NCBI GenBank assembly: GCA_016801885.1
Contig: CM028895.1
Location: forward strand, 12,672,001-12,736,000
Origin: Toxotes chatareus
Taxonomy: Eukaryota; Chordata; Actinopteri; Toxotidae
Direction: 5' to 3'
Length of the DNA: 64,000 bases
The notes beneath the pieces were generated by a model, which was given only the letters and a program-made list of their open reading frames with translations, ran no database searches and was not told where the DNA came from. Of this stretch, positions 12,801 through 24,260 are shown one piece after another. Position 1 is the stretch's first letter; each line of letters begins with the position of its first letter. Both the position numbers and the translations under genes were made by a program.

Positions 12801-13898
12801 AATGAGAAGCAAGCATTTACAGTAAGAAAACTATTACAGAATGGGAAAAAAATAATCTGTATTACTCTGTGGATGAGATTCTGACCTCAGCAAACTTTTA
12901 TTATCCTCAATCGCTGTCTCACTACTGCTCTGTCTTCTGTTTCTATAATGAATAACAGCACATCGCTTTCAAGTATACACAGACCTTTGGGCCCGGTGGG
13001 ATTTTGTGGTATAGAAGATTATCTTGGGGATTTTATGTTTGGCCTCAGTAATCAAATGCTGAGGTGGTTATAGTGTGTTTTTGAACCACTGCAGTAATGT
13101 GTGTGTGTGTGTTTCCAGACAGACTGGATGCTTGAGTGATTTTCTATTACTCTTTTTCTGAATGGCTTAGTGCTGGCTGTCCATCTTACAGCCTGCCTGC
13201 CCAACTGTCTTTCTACATGAATTATTGATTTTCTACTTTTTTTCCCCCCCCTGACTTTATGTCTGCCTGACTACCTCTGTCTCTCTTTCTTTTTATCTGC
13301 CATTTTGTCCATAGCAAGAGCAGAACCAGCAGTGCTGAGAGGAGGTTTACATGTTGAATTAATTATCTTTTCAAACACTGCAGGAGGCAGATTAAATTCA
13401 AAATGCATGTATAGGAGAGCTGTTAGATGCCTGTTTACCTCATCTGTTATCATCAGCGCCCTAACTGTCACATCTTTTCTGTTGTTGCCATATCCAGTCT
13501 GTTGTTGCTGGATTCACTCTACGATGAGCGACTGTATAGTTATTTATTATTGTCAGATTAATAGTTACTTTCTGCTTTCAAAGCAGTTATATTTGTGTAT
13601 GATCATGTACACAATGTGTTTGTGATTGATTATGAAAAACATTTAACCTATGCTTGTGCTGTGTTTGTTCTACCCAGGTGGGCGTCGCCGGTCCGAGCCC
13701 GACGAGGCAGAGCTACTGAGGGTCAGCAGGAGATTGGTTGAGGATGCTGTCAATCGCGCCTTGCAACAGTACAAACAGGAGACACTTCAAAATGGGGGTG
13801 GACCTAATGCCACGGCCGTGCAGCTCCCTGGAAACACTGAGGAAACTGCCACAAAGACAGACACTACAGCTAACTCCACCACAGACAACAGGAAGTGA
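658..13898 (+). CDS. akap7: akap7, short (alpha-type) A-kinase anchoring protein 7
   Basis: Two exons, 658-706 and 13678-13898, join in phase 1 (donor after A706 followed by GTAAG, acceptor CAG before 13678) to give 89 residues, close to the ~81 of human AKAP7 alpha. The protein begins MGQLCCFPFS, the AKAP18 membrane anchor: Gly2 for myristoylation, Cys5 and Cys6 for palmitoylation. Residues ~26-48 (EAELLRVSRRLVEDAVNRAL) are the amphipathic helix that docks the regulatory dimer of protein kinase A. The tail ends in NRK as in mammals. Known role of the family: tether PKA at the plasma membrane beside L-type calcium channels. GRRRSEP at 18-24 contains an R-R-x-S PKA consensus just before the helix. 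The 2H phosphoesterase domain of gamma/delta forms is absent here and would be encoded left of the window. A cassette exon at 10926-10961 may add 12 residues. Confidence 0.9.
793..856. repeat. (TG)32 microsatellite
   Basis: An uninterrupted TG dinucleotide tract of about 64 bp, followed by a short imperfect extension with CG steps. It sits about 90 bp after the akap7 exon 1 donor site. Apparent open frames of alternating Cys/Val across it are artefacts. Confidence 0.97.
1150..1560. repeat. Diverged dispersed repeat, copy A
   Basis: Holds the landmark blocks CAGTGTTTCTCACCAAA and, near its right end, GCGCTACTAGTGGTCAAAAC. Related blocks in the same order occur at 12630-12775. The shared order suggests one old repeat family in the akap7 intron. 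I cannot assign it to a superfamily and the boundaries are approximate. Confidence 0.45.
3860..4020. repeat. Fragment of a fish interspersed repeat (DNA-transposon type?)
   Basis: Begins around TTAAGGCCAGAGTATACTTC, continues with CGCCGTAGCCTGACGCG and ends around GTGATTGGTCC. This CpG-rich wording inside AT-rich intron sequence resembles a non-autonomous element I recall from other fish genomes, with a TTAA-like end that would fit a PIF/Harbinger-type insertion. Class assignment is from memory and weak; no matching right terminus was found. Confidence 0.35.
10926..10961 (+). CDS. akap7: Candidate 36-nt cassette exon of akap7
   Basis: A pyrimidine-rich run ends in TTGTGTTGCAG at 10925, and a GTATG donor begins at 10962. 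The enclosed 36 bases have the phase of the flanking exons (phase 1 on both sides) and no stop. Inclusion would place Asn-Leu-Val-Gln-Ser-Pro-Leu-His-Ala-Lys-Arg-Ser between Ile16 and the Ser-Gly-Arg-Arg-Arg segment. The mammalian AKAP7 beta form inserts a longer segment at this same junction, which makes a cassette plausible. The residues are not similar to the human insert, so this rests on splice signals and phase only. Confidence 0.5.
12295..12480 (+). mobile_element. Degenerate Tc1/mariner-like transposase fragment
   Basis: The stretch from CATGGATGCATAATGC through GTGTCAGCAGAACAGGCTGG, and then a block resembling the 'ccagatctcaaccca' wording of the SPDLNP motif, matches the order of a Tc1-like transposase coding region as I remember it, with most of the middle deleted. 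In-frame stops are present. It is a dead remnant inside the akap7 intron. Identification is by recall of element wording and is moderate at best. Confidence 0.4.
12630..12775. repeat. Diverged dispersed repeat, copy B
   Basis: Contains TTCAGTGTTACTCACCAAAA and GTGCTACTAGGGGTTAAAA in the same order as the blocks of copy A at 1150-1560, but with a much shorter interval. It is interpreted as an internally deleted copy of the same old element in the same orientation. Confidence 0.45.
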
Positions 13899-16800
13899 CA
13901 TCATTGGACGGCGGTACAGAGACTGCAAAACCAGCCGCCCAGAAAACATCAGCCAGGCCTGGCTAACCGGGAGCAGAGTCATTAAGCTCTGGGCAGAAAG
14001 CCTGAACCAGCCAACCAGTCAGCCCAGTTTGCTGTCTGACTAAACCAGCTAGCCAACCATAACGGCTAGCCAGTCATGCTAGCTACCTGCCCTCCTGACC
14101 TAGCTTGGCACAATGCTAGTTAAATTGATAATGTAGCTTAAGATCAGTGCTACTAGGTGACCGTCCAAACAGGCCAGCTAGCAAAGCCTGTAAGTTAACT
14201 CACTAACATCTAACAGTGAGGATACCGCCCCCTCGATCCTCACTCTGCTGTGGGTCTGTGTTTGCACATCAAACCCAGAAATCATATGTGAAGCACTCCT
14301 CTAGAGACACACATTCACATGTAGGGTTCACTGTGACCTGTCACTCACAAACTGCCCTTTTAGAATAAGATAAATCATGTTTTGTAGACAGCTCAGTTTA
14401 CCATCACCTGAACTTAAAAAATGACTCAACGTCCTCCTCTCCCCTCCAACTAAAACCCTCTTTTTTCCTTCAGGTGAAGAAAATATTTTACTTTTCTTTG
14501 AGCATATGTTTTCTTTAAAAAATACAAAACAAAATCAGTGCTGTCTTCATAGACAAAGGATTACTCATCTGCTCGTTCTGAGGAGGAAATGTGAAAAGAC
14601 CTGGTTTGACTGACGATGTTATGACTGGTTGGATTCTTCAAACTTAAGTGTGAAGTACAGTATGTTGGACTTTGGTCTGTGCAAGTTTTTTTTTTTTTTT
14701 TTTTTGTTATTGTATTTTGCGGTATGTCTGGGTTCAAAGCACTTTCAATTTATCCGCTTCAGGAAATGAATCTTCTTTATACTTCCAGCATTTCATTTTA
14801 TGTTTCACATGTCTGTCTGCAAACCAAACTGCAGTTTTGTCTTTATTCTAAGTTGTTAAAAGAAAGTGGCCCCAGCTATGCTTTAAGTATTATATATTAC
14901 CGTAGTCCTGCCGAGGCTGCACTGAGACAATCATTAAGTTAAGATAAATTCCGTTGTAAACTCTGGATTCATTTTTCAAAACAGTAACTAAGCGATACCA
15001 GCTTTTTAAAACCCAATCTGGACTCCTCTGTCGGGTCCATGAACACTCCGGGAAACACTGCACATTCAGACTGTGCGTAAATCTGATATCGCTCTATCAC
15101 ACGAATTTTGATCTCCTCTAATAACACTAATTTCACAGAACACGTCAGGTGGAATGGAGACTCTAATTTAAGGATGCTAAAAAATAACACACAACTGCAA
15201 CAACACACTACAAGCTGCCAAGAATGCATTTTTACTCCATTAATGCCAAAACCTTCATTAATGACCTGAGTGCTTGTCTCAATGAAAACTACAACTATTT
15301 TTTTGTACATGGCAGGTTGTTATTACTATTAGACACAGGCATTAATTTCATAGCTCAGCTTCCTGTCATCATATAATATATACATGTAATTATTTTGTGT
15401 TCACACACTATATTGTCATTTTTTTTTCCTAAAATGAATCTGAAGCAAGATTTATTATCTACTTGTCTTTTAAATCCATTCATAAATTGTTTGGGTTAAA
15501 GTCTGTAACACAGACCGAAGCCTGGCTGTTTAAGGCTCAGTGTTCACTGGGAGTATTTGTGCTGATGCGAGGAGCTTTTTATCCTGTAGTACTGTACACG
15601 TAAGAGCAGTTACAGCCAAGCAGTTATTCAGATGGTGATGCTGATGTCGGGGGAGGTTAACTCAGACAATCGCTGCTGTCAGCTGAAAACCCTCCGGCTC
15701 TTAATTTCAGTGTCTTCCATCCACATATATCTTTTTTTTTTTCATGGTTAAATGTGAGAGTGAAATATTTTTTTTCGTGCACTGCGTTTGACCCCGCAGC
15801 TCATAAAATCCATTCAGAAATACACAGGCTTCTTTGTGAAATTAAGGGAGATTGTCTTAATTTTTTTAAAAGCTTCTTGAGAAATGAAGTTTTCGACTGA
15901 CAGCAAAGTGATGATGATACTGCTGTGATAAAGGCAGTTGGTCCACTCTGACATTAAATATATTATTTTTATTCTTTTTAATTATTTTATTTATTTGCTT
16001 TGCCGTTGCAGCGGAGTAGCTGGCTTCCCTGTTAGAAGGATGAATTTTCATGTGGAAAAAGTGAAAAGCTATTTTATGTTGAACTGAGAGAAAGAGCAAT
16101 CAGTTTACATTTGAAGGTGAAAAAAAGCACAAAATTATGGACACCTATGTACAAAGTACAAAATAATTTTCTGTTTTTAATTGTCTCGTTTTCAGACAGC
16201 AGGTAATTACAGTATGTTCATGCTGTGGAATCAAACCACCTCTGTTCAAAGTGGCCTTCAGTCACTAAAAAAAATTGATGTGATTTTTGTTTAACTGTAA
16301 GTGCTTAAGGTGACATTGCATAGGTAACATTTTTAGCCAGCGTGAATGAGTAGGTGATGATGGCTCATTTTGCTGTGAGATTTGCCAAAGTCTCTTAAAT
16401 GTTAACCTGTGGCGAAAAGAGTTGGATTCTTGAGTCAAATGTAAAAAAAAAAAAAAAGAAACCCAAAAGACAGAATTCATGTTATTTCTATTATGAGGTA
16501 AATCAATTTCTGTGTACATGGACACAGAGAAAGAGAGACTCGGTTTGCGAGCTCAGATTTTCAGCCATATGAGGTTTATTTCCCTCTAGTGCGAACAGGT
16601 GTGAGCTGGAAAATGCGCTCTCATCCCTGTGAAATCCACTTAAGTCCTGTCACTGTGGGCTCATTGAAACATCAATAACAAAGGTGAATTCTGTCTTAAG
16701 GTGGACTTTGAACGTTTTTGTTTTGATCTTCTACTGTCACCGGATCCTTAATCTCCTTAAAAATCCCCTTTAATACACAAGTTGTCCTGTTGGTCTGTAT

Positions 16801-19800
16801 GGTTATTCTGTTGTTTCATCTGTCTATGAACATGTGTGTGTGTGTTGGTGTGTGTGAGCTCACAAAGTACCTGCGGGATGTTTGATCAGTGGTTCCCCAG
16901 AGAAGTTCTTGTCACTATCAATCATGACAACTCGGAGCTGTGCGTGTGAACGTCTCTGCATATTTGTCTTTTCTGTTTGTCTTTCCCTTTGTCTGTGTGC
17001 GTGTGTGTATGTGTGTCTGCGCGTGCGTGGGTGTGTTGTTTGTACTGTGTCGTATATCTTGTTCTGCCATATTTGAACAATAAAACAGGATATGAGATTC
17101 AAAACCAATATCCTTCTCTCTGTCTCCTGATTTCAGTCTGGGTGTACATGTAGTTTCCTCAGTGGTTGTAGGTCCACAGATTGTGTGTGTGTGTGCAGTG
17201 TATGTACAGTATGTTTGCATCAAGACAGAAATCAAGTTTTCCATATATTGCAATAATATATGCTTTGTTGCCCTCATGTCTTCTAACACAGTATTCTAGG
17301 CTTTGTAAAACATGTCTAAAACTTTTCAATTGATGGGCTTACAAATGTTATTTGAAATATGCAAAAGCTAAAAGGAAAATTGGCAAAAAAAAAAAAAAAA
17401 AAAAAGGCATTTGTTTTTTTAAATGTCATATTCATTTGTGGGGAACACAGCTCCTTCATTGGAAGAGGCAGTATTTGAAAAAATACAATTATTGTCCTCA
17501 AAATGAACTGTTTATAACTGCAACACTTAACAACAATGCACAGTACTTAAATGCCAATGAAAGAGAGGGTGCACATGCTAAAAATCCCATTTTGTAATAA
17601 AACTAAATAAAGAACATTCAACTCCATTTAATAAAAGAAAAACTAAACTGTTTCCACTTTCTTCATGTTTGCAAATGCTTCCACTGCATTGTACAGTTAA
17701 GCAATTAACATCCCATCATGCTCTGTGGCATGTAAAAAGAGAGAATGCTGCCTCTGTTTGTGTTGCTTGTGTTAGGCTTTTATTTATAATTGGCTGAAGC
17801 AAAAAACACTTCTTTCATGTTCACCCTTTTAATTTGAAATTTCTGCAGGAAGTCGGTGAGCATCATTGACCTTAGCCCTGCGTGCAGTGACACAGGTAGC
17901 ACCTCTGTGATTAATGAGTGAATTAAACTGGTGTTTCTGTTGAAAAGAGAAAGAGGAGAGGACAGGTGAATAAGACATGGCTATGTTGTTTTAGAAATTA
18001 ATTTAGTGTTGTGGAAATGGAACGTTGTTTGTTCAGGTCACTTTTTTATTAGTACACTTACTTTGACGACTTTACACATTTCTTAGCTCTGCCCAGCTTC
18101 AGCTCCAGCAGAGATCTGGGTGTACAGCGCTCAGAGCTGCACACACAGGTGATTCCACTTGAGTGAGTGTGTGTGTCTTTGTGTGCCTGTGTGCAATGTG
18201 CAATGTGACAACAAACAAAGATATGAAGGATCTGTGAACTGTTTTTTCCCCCTAGTGGTAGAAGAAGTAAGAAACAAGGGCAGAGTCATATGAAGCCCCC
18301 CACACAGTAAGCATCAGGAGGTGAGTTAATGAACTTGTTGTAGCAGGACATCTGTAGGCAATGTCATGACTCCCAGTGACCAGCAGGAGACAGATAGGTG
18401 GACAGTGAGGGATGAATTGTTTGGATGGTTTGGATCCATGAGCTGTTTTACATCTAGAAATTAAAATAAAAGCAGAGACAGTAAAAGCAAGTGCACAGAA
18501 ATAATGCAGGGTTTCATACAGGCAGAATAACAGCATTTGATTTCAGGATAATGAGCCATTTGACAAATGGTAATGACCGCTGTCTTCCTTCTGTTGACAT
18601 TTAGGAGGTGTAACGCAGAGGTGAAGAAGGCGCCCTCGTAGCTGTTGGACTAGCAGTACTGAAATCATGGCAAGTAAACATAAAGCACATAAAAAGTGAA
18701 AAGCAAAGTGTATCTTTCCTTGAGCTTCCTTTCTTATATCAAGATGACCTTTTTAAGTAAATGGGAAAAAAAGTCAGCGTGAGCTCTGTGAAACGGGGTC
18801 ATCAGGGTGTTACCAATGTGCAAGCTCTTTTATTTCACAGCTTCTCTCATAATGTGAGAATCTATTGAATCACATGGAGTAATGCCGCATGTCTGATACT
18901 GTGATTTAGTCATCGGCTGACCTGTGTGTGACACAGAGCTGTGAAGGGTGCAGATTCAGTGCGATTAATCAGAACTTGTGGAGAGTTAACAGCTTTGCGA
19001 CTGTGACTTTCAAAGGCATCGTGATTTAGCTAGAGACAGGGCTGGAGGATGGATGGAGGGCAAATGCGTAATCACCTGTCCAACATGATTGAAAGGATCT
19101 GAGGATAGATAGCAGCGTCTTAAGCGTGTCTTTTTGGGATTTACTCCCCCAGCCGTCGCCCGTTTACAGCCCCTCTCTGAGTCACATCCTTCCATACGTG
19201 TGGACATTTGTTCTGGTTCACTCATGTTGGCATATATTAGATTTCAACCATAAAATTTACAACGGATTTCATGACAAAGACAACTCTTTACTTGGGGATT
19301 CAGATTCTGGTATCCTCTTGTAGGAATATTTGCATTTAACTGTAGAATGTAAATGTTTTGCTTCTGCTTTCATCAGTTTGTCTCGTTTTGCAGGCAGCAT
19401 ATCTCAAAAGCTGTAGTGAAATGTAGTGGGTAGTAACCATAAGGCTAAGAAAATTAAAGCAAAAAACTGAGTAGATATTGGTGATTCAAATTTACTGCTG
19501 CAGATGAATTTCATCTCATCAGCAGGTGACTAATAGAGATAGGAGGCATTATTCCGATTCTAAAAATGTTTTCAGGACTGGAGAATCAGTTTGGGTGTTC
19601 ATTAGTTCAGCTGTAGAGCACTGGTGGGTTTCTGGGTGCCTGGAGAAATAATAGAAGTGGGGTTATAGTGGGAGTCCACAGGGGCCCAACAATAAGAAGT
19701 ACTACTCAGCCTGTAAGAACAGTTGTATAATGTCTTCTGTAGCTCTGTGATCAGGGTTTTCTCAGTTTTGAGACACTAATGAGTTGCACTCGTGGAAAGT

Positions 19801-20328
19801 TTGGAGGTGTGATACCCTTTTTATATGCACACAGGCTGATACTCAGACAGCACAAGAACTCATTTCTGTTTTAAAGTTTACTTTTATCATACCAGTTTTT
19901 TAGTTACTGTAATCATACACTGTCATGACAGCTGCTGGGCCAGAAGAAGCAAACACACTGTTTCATCTGAAGGAAAGTAAAATTAGACAGGACATGAGTA
20001 CATGGTGACTGGCTGTAAAAATTCAGACCAAGTAATGGGATTATTTCAAACTTTTTAAAAGGGAAAAAAGGAAAAAGAAATTCAAGAAAATAGCAAAACT
20101 TGGCCAGTGTTCATGTACAACTGTGCACTTTTGATGTGTTGTGCAGTTTGTATGCGTGTTGGTGTGTGTATGTGTGTGTCTGCGCGTGTGCTCTGTGAAG
20201 CCCACAGGGTTGTTCTCTGCTTTTACTCTGAAAGACAAAATATCATCCTTTTTTTTTCTTTTTACCCTCTTTTCTCTTTCTATTTTAGGCTCAGTTCATA
20301 GCACCATCTGCCTTACTAAACACATACA

Positions 20329-20362
<34 letters not shown>

Positions 20363-22795
20363 CAGTACTGTATATGTGTGTCTGGCAGGTTTACTATACT
20401 TATCACCTCACAGATCTCACTTTTTTCTCCTCTTTCGATCGACAACAGCACACAGTGTGTGTGCCAAATACACACAATACACACACATATACTGTCATAA
20501 TAATAAAATCATGAAAATAGAATTCATCTCAGTGAGGGTGTGGGCTGAAAACTGGCAATTATCACAATAATAATTTTAAGAAACTGAAGGGCAGGCAGAG
20601 GGAGGGGGAGGGAGAGAGTGAGCAATTATTTGTGGTGAAGAGCCTGGACTGGAAGGTGACTCAAACATGACTGGAATATGAACAAGCAAACCCCCCCATC
20701 ACCCATATACAGATACACAGAATCTATTTGGAAAAATGATTCTCTCTCACTCTCTCGCTTTCCTCTCTCTCTCTCTGTCATACACAAAGGAAAGTACAAA
20801 TTACAGCTCTTGTAACGCCAGTAGGAACGCACTTTTTTTCTTTTTTTTTTTTTGTCTTCTGAAGAAATGGCTACACAGTTGATATAATACAATAATTAGA
20901 GCCTGAGTGATAGTGGAATTTTTGGATTTGTATACAGTACTTAAAACCATTCATCTAAGAAATAGGTGTTTCCCGCTTGAGGAATATATATATATTTTTT
21001 TTTAAAGTGTTTTAATAAAAATCCCATTTCAACATTGAAATAAACACAAAGAAATATTAGCAGACCAGACACTCTAATGTCTTAAGAGAACTCTGTATCT
21101 TCTGCCCAGTGCCTTTTAGATATGACATTTACGAAATGGTTTTCCAAAACATTTTCTCAGTAATGTCGTGTGTAAAGTGGTTAGTGGTTATTTGGATTTA
21201 ATTGTACTCTACTTGAGTATTTCCATTTTATGCTTCTTCTAATTATGCATTGCATTGGTTAAAATAGCCATCAGTATACAGTATGAAGTAGTTATATGAA
21301 CTCCCCCTCAACCAGATACATCATTAAGATACTTCTCACACATGAATGTATCCCTAATGATCCATATTTACACGACCACAAGCCTTCTCCTGCATAATGA
21401 GCACTTTTCATACTTCCACATTTTACGTTTTTTTGCCATAATATTTGTATATTTTTACCTGACAAACATTTCAAACGCAGGATATTTACTTGTAATAGAG
21501 CATTTGTACGTTGTGGTATGCTGTTTGCTTGTCTAAGAGCTAAGGAATGTTAGTACAGACAAAGTGTTTTACAGCTGAACAATTTGTCCTCCACCTGCAG
21601 CTGTGAATGACTTCTCTGTCACCTAACACGCTTTGCAATCCCTGAGTAACTGTAATAACACTTTGCAAAAGCCAATTTTCTGTTAATTTGCCATGATAAA
21701 CACCTGCTGTCAGCTGGCGAGTAACACACAAACACTGATTCATGGTTTGTAGTTCACACTTAAAGTAATGTTTTGGGAATAAGGCAAATATTTTATCTGT
21801 ATAGTAAGTGTGGGTAGCACGAGCCACAGTGCCAGGCAAGTCAAATAAAAGTCTGGTAATTGGTTTGAAAACATTCAACTCTGATCATGTCACCTCCATC
21901 TGAACCTCTTGACTCTTGCTTGATTTGTACTTGCTGGTTTTCCACTCACATCGAAAATCCCGAGCTCCTCCCTTCAAAGAATCAGTGTTATTTTCTCTGT
22001 GGAGGTGACTGTGGTTTCACTTGGCAGCACAATTTAAGTTCAGGTTTAGTGATGACAGAGACGCAGCTGGTGCGGTTTTCTCTCGGTGCAGACTGGCAAT
22101 CAGCTCATCCTCCATCACTGACTGACTGAGTGCAACAAGCAGATGATACACATCAGCAGTCCATTATACATATACACACACAATAAATTAAGCATATAAA
22201 AGCACAGCAGTAGGTCAGAGTGCATAAACGTGGGTATTGACAGGCAGCATTCATTTTAATGAATTGAATTTCCATACAGCAGTGGGAAAAGGCTGTTTTT
22301 TTTTTTTTGAAGCAGGTTGTGTGAGTGGGCAGGGAGCTGCACTGTAGAGGAGAGGAGAGGGTAGCAAAGGAATGAGCTGGGTGAGAGGGATCAGGAGTTT
22401 GTTTGTCTGAGCTGTTTCAAACTGTTACAGAGAATGCGAGGATGCTCTCAGTGACGGCTGGACTGAATTTCTTTGGTTATCTGTCTGAGGAAGGTCTTTG
22501 TGAGGGTTTGTTTAAAGACACGATGGGCGTTAAAAGTCCCTTTTAGTGAATTGTTCTTGTGTGTTACCAAAGAATGTCGGTGGTGGTTGTTTTATTTTCT
22601 AAATAAGTATGGGTTTTTTGTGTTTTGGTTCTGGATACAGGCACATGAATCTTTAAAGCAGTTACTTATTTCCCCAACAACTGGCTGGCCAACCTTACTC
22701 AGCAGGATATTAGGAAGTTAAATTCAAGCCCAAGGTTATCTTTATATTAAAAAAAAACTTTTTTTTGTCAGATTACATTGATGAGCTTCTTCAGC
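13899..22795. other. akap7 3' region and gene-free DNA
   Basis: Starts with the akap7 3'UTR, whose end I cannot fix: there is no convincing AATAAA soon after the stop, and the first clear one is at 17079-17084. A curious run of GCTAGC/CAGCTAGC-like words lies at 14040-14200. The rest is AT-rich DNA with TG tracts (for example 20331-20360) and A/T homopolymers. No protein family, tRNA or other RNA gene was recognised. Confidence 0.6.
20331..20360. repeat. (TG)15 microsatellite
   Basis: A pure TG tract of 30 bp in intergenic DNA, with further CACACA-rich sequence about 100 bp to the right. Confidence 0.95.
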
Positions 22796-22799
22796 CCCC

Positions 22800-24260
22800 T
22801 AAAGCTAATATACTTAATACCTCATTCCATTCAAGATATTTGCAATCACCTATATATAACAGTCAGTGAGGAGTGGCCCTCATTAACAATGATGATATGA
22901 ATAAGTTAAAGCAAACAGAAACTGTAAGATTTCTGATCATGGATTTAATATTTTGGGGTGCTTTGTTAAGAGTGGTTGATGCATAGAGACTAAAAGCAGA
23001 CCTCCCAAGCTCAGTAGCCTTGGAGGAGTTCACAAAGATGGCAGCACAGTGTTTTTTCTCATCCAAGGCACTGACAGTATCATTCACAACTAAAGTGATG
23101 GCAGAAACAGTGCTGTGCGTAGGCCCGAACCTGGATTGATGTGGGCTTAGTACAGTTTGTGGTGAGAAATTCCTTGAGCTGACAATTTGCAAGCGACTCT
23201 AGAATGCTGGCTAAACAGGGCAATTTGGATATTGGCCTATACTTATTTGTATCAATTCTATCCCCTCCATTGAGCAAGAGAACAACATGAGCATTTTTCC
23301 AAGCGCTGGGAACAATGCCAGTAGAAATAGAAAGGTTAAAAATGTAAGCTACTTACTCAGCAATTAGTAGAACAGAAGGATGAAGTTAAAAGGATCCAAA
23401 ATGTCCTCACCAATAGATTCTTGGGATCTAAAAGTATGAAGAGCCTTAATAACTACGCTGAGAGAGACAAAGCAAAGAGCAAACTGAAATAGCAACATAG
23501 TCATGATTAATAAAAAGATGGTCAGTGTTTGAAGGAAGGGATCTCTTATCCTCATCCTCAAAAATGTTTGTTAAAGAACATGATCTGAGCAGAAGAGATC
23601 TCACTATGATCACATACTAAACAATCATCAAACGTAATGTGAGTAGGTAGGGAGGCAGCAGAACTGCTATTATAAGATTTTACCAGCCTCCAGAATTTAG
23701 CAGGGTGTGAATAAGAGCTGGAGACCAAGTTCAAGTAATAATCTAATTTAGCTTTTCTCACAAGGGACGTTGGTTTATTCCTAATCTTTCTAAATGAAGC
23801 CCAGTGGGATGCCTCTTTAGTGCGTTTAGTGAGGGACCAAGTTTTGTTTCTAGTAAAGAATAATAATTGATAGTTTGCAGGGAAAAACATGGACTATTTC
23901 CACTCCAATCTTTTTTTTTTTTTTTTTAGATGATGCTTATTCAGAGCAGAAAAATGTTTTTGTAAAAACAAAAAAATCTAAAGCTAATTTAGCATAATGA
24001 ATTCCAGACCTAAGGTGAATGTTGCGATCATAGAGGGTGTTCATTAAAATTTCTCATGTCACTCAACTGTAATTTGTGATTCGGTTCTCTTCAGGTGTGT
24101 GTTCCTAATACTAATAGGACAATGATCACTAATCCCTAAATCGAAAACACTGATGTACTGATTCTGTCACTCCTGTTATAAAAAATTAAATCAATCAGAG
24201 TAGATATTAAAGGGTTATTTAGCTTTGGCTTGGCGGGTTTGTTGGTTCAATTGAAAAATT
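22800..24260 (-). mobile_element. Degenerate non-LTR retrotransposon (LINE, L2/Rex1/CR1-like)
   Basis: Read on the minus strand from ~24260 down, one finds the end of an APE-type endonuclease (DLGISDHCP around 24140), then a linker with KFWRLVKSY and FDDCLV-like wording (23600-23890), then reverse transcriptase blocks YRPISKLPCL (~23240) and a fingers/palm region ending in a D/N-x-S-K-A motif (~23030). The order endonuclease-RT is that of a non-LTR element. Frames are interrupted several times and the 3' part of the RT is missing, so it is dead and 5' truncated. The clade is tentative. Confidence 0.75.

Larger units (their letters stand above)
707..13677 (+). other. akap7: akap7 intron 1 (13 kb), mostly non-coding
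   Basis: The intron runs GTAAG to CAG. It contains the (TG)n tract at 793-856, two diverged copies of one dispersed repeat (1150-1560 and 12630-12775), a fragment of another dispersed repeat near 3.9 kb, a Tc1/mariner-like remnant near 12.3-12.5 kb and a candidate 36-nt exon at 10926-10961. The remaining open frames are short, rich in low-complexity translation and match no family I recognise. Regions 4.1-7.7 kb and 9-10.5 kb hold nothing I can name. Confidence 0.7.
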
